Shown: positions 1 through 4,853 of the stretch, piece after piece
Layout: each line of letters opens with the position of its first letter
Position numbering within the stretch: position 1 is the stretch's first letter
Source of the DNA: Candidatus Methylomirabilota bacterium
GTDB taxonomy: Bacteria > Methylomirabilota > Methylomirabilia > Methylomirabilales > Methylomirabilaceae
Length of the DNA stretch: 8,213 nt
NCBI GenBank assembly: GCA_016200385.1
Contig: JACQEV010000408.1
Location: 1 to 8,213 of the forward strand
Reading direction: 5' to 3'
Position numbers and translations under genes: made by a program
Notes under the pieces: model-generated
Told to the model about the DNA's origin: nothing
The model's input: only the letters and a program-made list of their open reading frames with translations
The model's database searches: none

Positions 1-605
1 GGGATCGTCCGGTTATCGAAAGGTGCCAGGAGGGGGTTCAGGCTGGCGAACAGCCCATAGGGATTGGGGTACCAGAGCCAGAGATGAATCACCCACAGGT
101 CGGGATACCACGTGACGAAGGCGCTTTTGGTGTCAGGATGTGCCATGGGGCATGCTTCGGGAGAGCGGGCCAGAAACTCTTGCCAGTCCGCGTAGCGGCA
201 TTTCGCTAAGTGCCGTTCCCAGGCGACGCCCGGAAACGGGCTCTCGGCGGGCCGATCCTTGCGAACCGCGTACTCGACACCAATCAGTTGCCATTGCTCG
301 TTTGCTCGGATGTAAAGGAGAGCCGAAGGGCGGCCATAATCGAACTGAACGATCCCGGCCTTGTAGAAGTGGTAACCCTCCAACGGTACGTTCCCCGATA
401 TCTGGACGTACCCGTCAGCCTCGGCCTGCTCCACGTCCAGATAGCGCTGCGTGGCCATTCGGATCTCGGCGATCAGCTTGGAGAGCTGAAAATCTTTCTC
501 CGGCTCAGCAACGAACCATTTCCCTTCGGTGTACCATTGATAGCCCGCAGCCAGACCAACCGTTAGCAACACCACACCGATGACTGCAAGGAGTTGCTTT
601 CTCAT
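1..605 (-). CDS. Secreted or membrane-anchored protein of unknown function, 3' end cut by window
   Basis: An open frame runs from ATG 605 to the left edge: 201 codons with no stop. A GGAGG-type ribosome binding site lies about 12 nt upstream. Residues 4-20 form a hydrophobic stretch after MRKQ, so this is a signal peptide or membrane anchor. The rest is soluble and aromatic-rich. Visible blocks are GYHF (77-80), a stretch ending LLY (about 92-98), LIGVEY (107-112), ERH (130-132) and HLWLWYPNP plus GLF (174-185). From memory, a widespread family of uncharacterised exported bacterial proteins has the same order: a His-containing block, 'rPe.LlYe', 'LvGvEY', a W..H motif and a C-terminal 'H.WlW..NP.G.F..wNP'. 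I infer membership and know no function. The stop lies outside the window. It is 110 nt downstream of hpnJ on the same strand, so cotranscription is possible. Confidence 0.75.
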   Translation of the reverse strand, partial: MRKQLLAVIGVVLLTVGLAAGYQWYTEGKWFVAEPEKDFQLSKLIAEIRMATQRYLDVEQAEADGYVQISGNVPLEGYHFYKAGIVQFDYGRPSALLYIRANEQWQLIGVEYAVRKDRPAESPFPGVAWERHLAKCRYADWQEFLARSPEACPMAHPDTKSAFVTWYPDLWVIHLWLWYPNPYGLFASLNPLLAPFDNRTI

Positions 606-715
606 CGACCTCTGCCCCTCCGGCCGTTCCGCTCCGCCAGCTAGGTTAAACGCTTAAGTGGGCCACGCCCGCCTACGAGAAAAATACCGTTGCGTTCTCC
701 TATCCTATCCGCTGC

Positions 716-2149
716 TCAGGCGCATGCCTGGCTCCTGACAAACTTCTTTCTCCTAGCTCGAAGCTGCAGATACTCCCTGGCTTCCCTGTACAGGCGGCGG
801 CGCTCGGCGCCGTTGAACATGGCCCGGCGAACGATCCTGAAGATGATCCTCGGTCGAAAATAGTAGCGCCCGTAAAAATACTCGGCAGCCTCCACGATCT
901 CCTTTCTACTCAAGCCTGGGTATTCAAAGGCAGGCAGTTGATGGCCTTGTTCATCTATCATCGCGTCATCCGTGAAGTACCCGTGCATCTTCAGATACTC
1001 ATCGAACTCGGTTCCCGGGTAGGAATGCGCGATCGAGACCTGGATCGTTTCACAATCGAGCTGCTCAGCAAAATCGATTGTTCGCCGGATGGTCTCTTGA
1101 GTTTCACCGGGAAGTCCGATGATAAAATCACCGTGGACGACGATACCAGATCGCTTGCAATTCTTCATGAACGCGAGGGCCTGTTCAACCGTGGCCCCTT
1201 TCTTGATGTTCTTCAGGATCGTCGGATCGCTCGATTCAAAACCCGCGATTAAGAGTCGGCATCCCGCCTCTTTCATCGCCTTGAGCGTCTCGTAGTCGGT
1301 ATGAACTCTCGACGTGCACGACCAGGTCGCCTTCAGTGGTTTCAATTTCTCGCAGAGATCAATGGTGCGTTTCTTTCCCCAGGCGAAGGTGTCATCATCA
1401 AAGAAGATTTCTTTCATCTCGGGAAATAGCTCACGTGCCTGCGCGACTTCAGCAGCAACATTGTCGCTGCTGCGCGTCCGCCACTGGTGTCCGCTGGTCG
1501 TTTGCGGCCAGAGACAGAACGTACAGAGCGCGGGACAGCCCCGAGATGTGTAGAAAGCGATATAGGGATGGAGCAAAAAGGGGACATTGTACTTTGTTAT
1601 GTCAAGGTCGCGCTTGTAGATCTTAGTGACGAAAGGAAGCCCATCCAGATCCTGAATGGCCGGACGATCTGGGTTATGTACAATCTCACCATTCTTCCTG
1701 AAGCTAATGCCAGCGATCTCCTCGAGCTTTTTCCCTGAGGCAAATTCAGCCACGGAATAGTCGATTTCCTTTCTCGTCACGAAGTCAATCGTCGATGACG
1801 TTCTCAGGGTTCGTTCCGGCTGAACGGTGACGTGTGGTCCGACGAAGGCGATCTTCGTCTCAGGGCTCGCATCCCTGATCATCTCGGCCAGCCGGACATC
1901 GTTTTTAAATCCTGGAGTGCTCGTGTAGAGGACAACGAAATCATAGTCTTTGGCGATGTTGATGGTCTCCTCCGGGCTCACACCATGAGGAGGCGCATCA
2001 AGCAGCCGGCTTGTTTTGATCAACCCGGCAGGATAGGCCAGCCAGACTGGATACCAGTAGGACGTTATTTCGCGTGTCGCCGGCCAGCGCGAGCTCGCTC
2101 CGCCATCAAACTTGGGAAAAGAAGGAGGATTCAGTAGCAAGGTTTTCAT
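716..2149 (-). CDS. hpnJ: Hopanoid biosynthesis B12-binding/radical SAM protein HpnJ
   Basis: HpnJ acts on the side chain of bacteriohopanetetrol. In Burkholderia it is needed to convert the glucosaminyl derivative into the cyclitol ether, a radical ring contraction that follows HpnI and HpnK. The 477-residue product starts MKTLLLNPPSF and carries the family's N-terminal signature (DGGASSRWPATREI, then SYWYPVWLAYPAG). A cobalamin-binding-like domain follows (about 45-150). The radical SAM cluster motif CPALCTFC places C205, C209 and C212 as [4Fe-4S] ligands. Further radical SAM landmarks are FFDDDTFAW and DFIIGLPGET. The C-terminus is basic. The frame extends upstream to a TTG at 2197, but I chose ATG 2149 because the family begins there and the TTG has no ribosome binding site. 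No other hopanoid gene is visible. The PagL-like gene is 83 nt upstream on the same strand. Confidence 0.92.
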   Translation of the reverse strand: MKTLLLNPPSFPKFDGGASSRWPATREITSYWYPVWLAYPAGLIKTSRLLDAPPHGVSPEETINIAKDYDFVVLYTSTPGFKNDVRLAEMIRDASPETKIAFVGPHVTVQPERTLRTSSTIDFVTRKEIDYSVAEFASGKKLEEIAGISFRKNGEIVHNPDRPAIQDLDGLPFVTKIYKRDLDITKYNVPFLLHPYIAFYTSRGCPALCTFCLWPQTTSGHQWRTRSSDNVAAEVAQARELFPEMKEIFFDDDTFAWGKKRTIDLCEKLKPLKATWSCTSRVHTDYETLKAMKEAGCRLLIAGFESSDPTILKNIKKGATVEQALAFMKNCKRSGIVVHGDFIIGLPGETQETIRRTIDFAEQLDCETIQVSIAHSYPGTEFDEYLKMHGYFTDDAMIDEQGHQLPAFEYPGLSRKEIVEAAEYFYGRYYFRPRIIFRIVRRAMFNGAERRRLYREAREYLQLRARRKKFVRSQACA

Positions 2150-2232
2150 TGAGCGTCCATTCACCTTGCCTAGCGCCTCATGCACCGGCTCATTCAACTC
2201 GTAAGATCTGGTGGCTAACGTGCGACTCCACC

Positions 2233-2988
2233 CTAGAAGAAATACGAGACGCCCAGTAGGTACACAGTGGAATTAACCCCGATGTTGGGGCTGTCGATGC
2301 CGCCGTTGGAGATGTGGTGCAGGCGCACCTGTCCGGTGATGGCCAGATGATCAGTGGCGAAGTAGTGGAGCCCGGGGCCGCCCTGGAGCGTGAAGTTGAA
2401 CTGGGTCGCCAGGATGCGGGGCAGCCGAAGGTTCCAGTGCAGGAAGCCGGGGCCGAAGTCAAAGAACGGGACCCACCGGGTCCCTGTCACGAAATTGTAC
2501 CGGAACAGCAGACTCGCCCCCTCACCGAACGTCGTGCTGGGCGAGGTCGTAACCAGAAAGGTCGGCTCCAGGACCAGCTCGAGGCTGCCCTGGATCGGGA
2601 ACGGGCCATGGACATCGGTCACGGTATACCCGATCTGAGGCAGGACGGGAGCAAAGTGCACGTTGGCAGCTCGGCCCTGGAAGATCTTATGGGAGATGCT
2701 GTAGCCGGCCACAAGGCTCAGATGCCACGTCCCTGAGCGAAACCCCTCTTCAGGCCGGATGCCCGCCCCCCTCGGTGTTTCGCCTTCCTGCGAGCTCTCC
2801 GCACGGGCCCATGCGCGGGTCGCGATCGTTTCCGCCGCTGCCGCCAGAGTGACCCGCAATTCCGCGGGGTCGCTCAGCCCGGCCAACGAAGGCCCGGTCG
2901 GCGGCTCCGCCCATGCCAAGCCGGGTAGCAAGACCGCGAGCATAGCCAGCCTGGTGCTTCCCAGCAAGCGCAAGAATCTCGTGGTCAC
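2233..2988 (-). CDS. Exported outer-membrane beta-barrel, PagL-like lipid A 3-O-deacylase/acyloxyacyl hydrolase family
   Basis: The protein has 251 residues. PagL enzymes sit in the outer membrane and remove the 3-O-linked acyl chain of lipid A. From the chosen GTG the product starts with a basic segment and a hydrophobic core ending AWA|EP (signal peptidase I site near residue 27). A low-complexity Ala-rich linker of about 60 residues follows. Alternating aromatic strands then form the barrel, ending in the outer-membrane signature YFF at the C-terminus. Near the end, HHISN provides the family His (H225) and Ser (S227), followed by SPNIGVNS. The third PagL catalytic residue, a Glu, aligns with N239 here. 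The frame opens at GTG 3012. GTG 2988 is preferred because GGGGGGGAGG lies 5 nt upstream and the product then begins as a normal signal peptide. It is likely cotranscribed with hpnJ. Activity on lipid A is inferred from family only. Confidence 0.8.
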   Translation of the reverse strand: MTTRFLRLLGSTRLAMLAVLLPGLAWAEPPTGPSLAGLSDPAELRVTLAAAAETIATRAWARAESSQEGETPRGAGIRPEEGFRSGTWHLSLVAGYSISHKIFQGRAANVHFAPVLPQIGYTVTDVHGPFPIQGSLELVLEPTFLVTTSPSTTFGEGASLLFRYNFVTGTRWVPFFDFGPGFLHWNLRLPRILATQFNFTLQGGPGLHYFATDHLAITGQVRLHHISNGGIDSPNIGVNSTVYLLGVSYFF

Positions 2989-3033
2989 GCCAGCCTCCCC
3001 CCCTTGCTTCACGAAATTGTCGGGTGAGACACA

Positions 3034-3046
3034 CGACGTGATCCTA
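3034..3046 (-). promoter_or_regulatory. Putative -10 element and start point for the PagL-like gene
   Basis: On the minus strand TAGGAT (3046-3041) matches 4 of 6 bases of the sigma-70 -10 consensus, including the most conserved T, A and final T. If it is used, transcription starts near 3034 and the CRP-like palindrome is centred at -41.5, the standard class II activator position. There is no good -35 hexamer, as is normal for activator-dependent promoters. The -10 was picked after seeing the operator, so the spacing is suggestive rather than independent. Confidence 0.35.
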
Positions 3047-3067
3047 CCACTACACCGGGCAAAGGAA

Positions 3068-3083
3068 AGTGATTTACCTCACA
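3068..3083. promoter_or_regulatory. CRP/FNR-family-like operator (AGTGA-N6-TCACA)
   Basis: The palindrome AGTGA-TTTACC-TCACA matches 9 of the 10 conserved bases of the cAMP receptor protein consensus TGTGA-N6-TCACA. It lies in the 201-nt gap between the end of ccdA and the PagL-like gene, about 80 nt upstream of the latter's start. The match is visible directly. Which regulator binds is inference, and the genome must encode a CRP-type protein. Confidence 0.5.
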
Positions 3084-3100
3084 ATTCCTAACAATTCCTC
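3081..3100. repeat. Short tandem repeat, two copies of ACAATTCCT(A/C)
   Basis: Two adjacent 10-bp units differ only in the last base. They abut, and share their first bases with, the right half of the CRP-like palindrome. This may be chance, or an extra protein-contact site upstream of the operator. Confidence 0.5.
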
Positions 3101-3189
3101 CGCCCAAACGGCTCCCACCTGGATTCATTGCGGGCGCGCCTCACAGGGGTAGACCCGGTCGCCCTGCCTCCCCTGCGGGTCCCCAGGCC

Positions 3190-3936
3190 CTACAAGCGGT
3201 CAAACAGCCACTGCGGGGTGAACTTCAACGCGTATCCAGAGAGGACGCTGAAGTAGTTGCTCATCAGCAGCCCCCCGATCAGGATCAGGAACAGGCCGCT
3301 GATGACGCTGACGGCGGGCAGGAACCGCTTATAGCGGTCGAAGAGGGTCAGGAACCGACTGAACGCCAGGGCGCTGGCGATGAAGGGAATCGCCATGCCA
3401 AGGGAATAGGCTAAGAGCAGCGAGACCCCGGTGGCGGCCATCTTCGTGGTACTGGCCAGGAGTAGGATCGAGCCGAGGATAGGACCCACACAGGGAATCC
3501 ATCCGGCGGCAAAGGTGATTCCGATCAGGACCGCCCCAAGGTAGCCGGCCGGCCTGTCCTTCAACTCGATCCGCCGCTCCCGCATCAAGACGGGGAGCCT
3601 CAACCAGCCGGTCACGTAGAGCCCAAACAGCACCACGAGCGCCCCGCCACCTCGTCGGATGACTACCTGGTAGGTAAAGAGCAGACTGCCCAGCACGCTG
3701 AAAGAGGCCCCGAGCGACACAAAGACCAGGGTAAACCCGACGGTAAACAGGAGCGCGTTGACGATGATCGCGCGCCGGGTCCGGGTGTTGGCCAGCGGGG
3801 TCTGCAGGTCGTCAAAGGAGACCCCGGCCACGAACGACAAAAAGGAGGGGAACAGCGGGAGCGTGCAGGGGGAGAGAAACGACAGTAGCCCGGCGACGAG
3901 CGCGGCCAGTACGGTGACCTCATGCCCTGTGACCAT
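3190..3936 (-). CDS. ccdA: CcdA-type transmembrane thiol-disulfide transporter (cytochrome c biogenesis/DsbD family)
   Basis: CcdA carries reducing equivalents from cytoplasmic thioredoxin across the inner membrane to extracytoplasmic thioredoxin-like proteins that serve cytochrome c maturation and disulfide repair. The 248-residue product has about six hydrophobic membrane segments. The two signature motifs are both present: LSPCTLPLFPS with C24 in the first segment, and GWIPCVGPILGS with C149 in the fourth. These cysteines form the redox pair. Length is typical for the six-helix CcdA form without DsbD's periplasmic domains. The start is ATG 3936, with AAGG 5 nt upstream. Only 11 nt separate it from the stop of the redoxin gene, so the two are almost certainly cotranscribed and probably translationally coupled. 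CcdA is the natural electron donor for that redoxin and perhaps for the other thioredoxin-fold proteins upstream. Confidence 0.93.
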   Translation of the reverse strand: MVTGHEVTVLAALVAGLLSFLSPCTLPLFPSFLSFVAGVSFDDLQTPLANTRTRRAIIVNALLFTVGFTLVFVSLGASFSVLGSLLFTYQVVIRRGGGALVVLFGLYVTGWLRLPVLMRERRIELKDRPAGYLGAVLIGITFAAGWIPCVGPILGSILLLASTTKMAATGVSLLLAYSLGMAIPFIASALAFSRFLTLFDRYKRFLPAVSVISGLFLILIGGLLMSNYFSVLSGYALKFTPQWLFDRL

Positions 3937-3947
3937 GGGACCTTGTC

Positions 3948-4481
3948 CTATTTCTGCATGGTCTGTTGGAGGAGTGCGTCGATGTACTTGGTGAACTCGT
4001 CTTCTGTCATCTCCTCGTCAGCCCGTCCAAAGAGAGTCCCGTCCCGGTTGATCAGGAGCGTTGTCGGGACCCGCTGGAGCGCATAGCGCTGGGCGATCTC
4101 CCCAGCGGCGTCGCGGCCGACAGGATAAGGAACCTTGTACTGCTCAACAAACTTCCTCGCGGCAGCCTCCGTGTCCGACGCAACGTTTATCCCGAGCATC
4201 ACCAGCCCTTCGCCCTTGTACCGCTGGTAGAGCTTCACGAGAACGGGAGCCTCCCGTTGACAGTGGGGTCACTGGGAGTGGAAAAAACTGAGCAGGACCG
4301 GCTTGCCCCGGTACGCTCGAACGGAGGCCGTCTTCCCATTCAAAAGACGGAGCGTGAAGTCCGGGACCGGATCAGCCCAGGCCGCCGGGAGCACCAGTGC
4401 TCCAAGAAAGAGAACGGGTAACCATGCGAGCGTGGCTCGGAGCCACCAAGCCGCCAGTGGCCTCCGCAAAAGCCCTCTCAT
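3948..4481 (-). CDS. Candidate selenoprotein: exported TlpA/ResA-like redoxin with Sec-Pro-His-Cys active site (in-frame TGA at 4269-4271)
   Basis: If TGA 4271-4269 is read as selenocysteine, this is one 177-residue exported thioredoxin-fold protein. ATG 4481 has GGAGG 8 nt upstream. The N-terminus is basic, then hydrophobic, ending AAWA|DP (signal peptidase site near residue 35). Next come the redoxin entry PDFTLRLLNGK, the strand GKPVLLSFFHSQ, then U71-P72-H73-C74, QREAPVLVKLYQRYKGEG, the strand VMLGINV, the family's cis-proline loop RVPTTLLI and the final helix. Both halves are in the same frame and neither is a complete redoxin alone. The TGA sits exactly at the first CxxC cysteine. A SECIS-like hairpin follows it. 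CcdA, the usual reductant, is encoded 11 nt downstream. The alternative is a pseudogene or sequencing error (TGC or TGT to TGA). The hairpin and the intact downstream frame favour recoding. Sec genes (selA, selB, selC, selD) are not in the window. Confidence 0.8.
4236..4265 (-). promoter_or_regulatory. Putative bacterial SECIS element for Sec insertion at TGA 4271-4269
   Basis: In the mRNA the perfect stem AACGGGA/UCCCGUU (4258-4252 with 4248-4242) closes a GGC loop (4251-4249). A basal CAC/GUG helix (4265-4263 with 4238-4236) encloses it across a small internal loop. The apical loop begins 17 nt after the UGA and has G at its first two positions. This fits the general bacterial SECIS model: short stem, small loop with an early G, and loop about 16-37 nt from the UGA. 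It lies wholly in coding sequence and has no following U-run, so it is not an intrinsic terminator. Confidence 0.72.
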
Positions 4482-4853
4482 GAGTGATACCTCCGAAGCC
4501 ATTGTATTCCGAATGCCAACGTCCCGGGGACGGAACGCACCATCCCCAGACAGACATCGGCTGGGAAATGATGGGGCCCTTCCTTCCATGATTCAATAGC
4601 TGGTGAGGGTCCGCACATGGTGATCAATCCCTCGATAGGTCTTGACGAAGCGCACGATGCGCTGCTCATCGAACGCATCGAACTTGTCAATCCAGTTAGG
4701 CATCCCCCAGATCCCTTCTGAACAATCGCGATGCCTGGTCCTCGTGCCGCGTAGGGCGGGTCGCGCTGGTGCTGCAAACAGGTGCGCCCCGGACATCTCC
4801 CGTCAGATCGAGGGCGAGCGGGACAGACGAGGCCTGCCCGCGCCGTTCAGCCC
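4482..4853. other. Gene-poor spacer between the DUF255 gene and the redoxin
   Basis: These 372 bases hold no convincing full-length gene on either strand. The minus strand has one tiny possible ORF (4703-4593) with coding-like third positions. A short inverted repeat, AGCCC/GGGCT, overlaps the DUF255 stop codon at 4849-4862, but no T-run follows it. I see no clear promoter, although the redoxin-ccdA pair could be transcribed from here. Confidence 0.5.
4593..4703 (-). CDS. Possible 36-residue protein, or remnant of a larger gene
   Basis: From ATG 4703 the frame encodes MPNWIDKFDAFDEQRI followed by VRFVKTYRGIDHHVRTLTSY. AAGGGA lies 8 nt upstream, a plausible ribosome binding site. Most codons end in G or C, as in the neighbouring real genes, whereas the same frame further upstream (to ATG 4796) looks less coding-like. 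The peptide is charged and aromatic, without a signal peptide or membrane segment. I do not recognise it. It could be a genuine small protein of the redox operon or the surviving C-terminus of a decayed gene. Confidence 0.35.
   Translation of the reverse strand: MPNWIDKFDAFDEQRIVRFVKTYRGIDHHVRTLTSY

Noticed and set aside
2150..2197. TTG start extending HpnJ by 16 residues
   Set aside because: No ribosome binding site precedes it, and the family's conserved N-terminus begins at the ATG 2149.
2198..2232. Terminator between the PagL-like gene and hpnJ
   Set aside because: Only a weak 5-bp GGTGG/CCACC pairing with a long loop and no T-run.
2989..3012. Upstream GTG start of the PagL-like protein
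   Set aside because: The strong GGAGG lies inside these codons and is correctly spaced for GTG 2988, which also gives a typical signal peptide.
4242..4258. Intrinsic terminator on either strand
   Set aside because: The hairpin is perfect but has no T-run after it on either strand and lies inside a coding frame that continues.
3948..4589. Reading the redoxin as two separate genes (4589-4269 and 4238-3948)
   Set aside because: Both parts are in one frame, the first ends just before the active-site position, and the second would start inside the CxxC helix. GTG 4238 is a helix codon with no good ribosome binding site.
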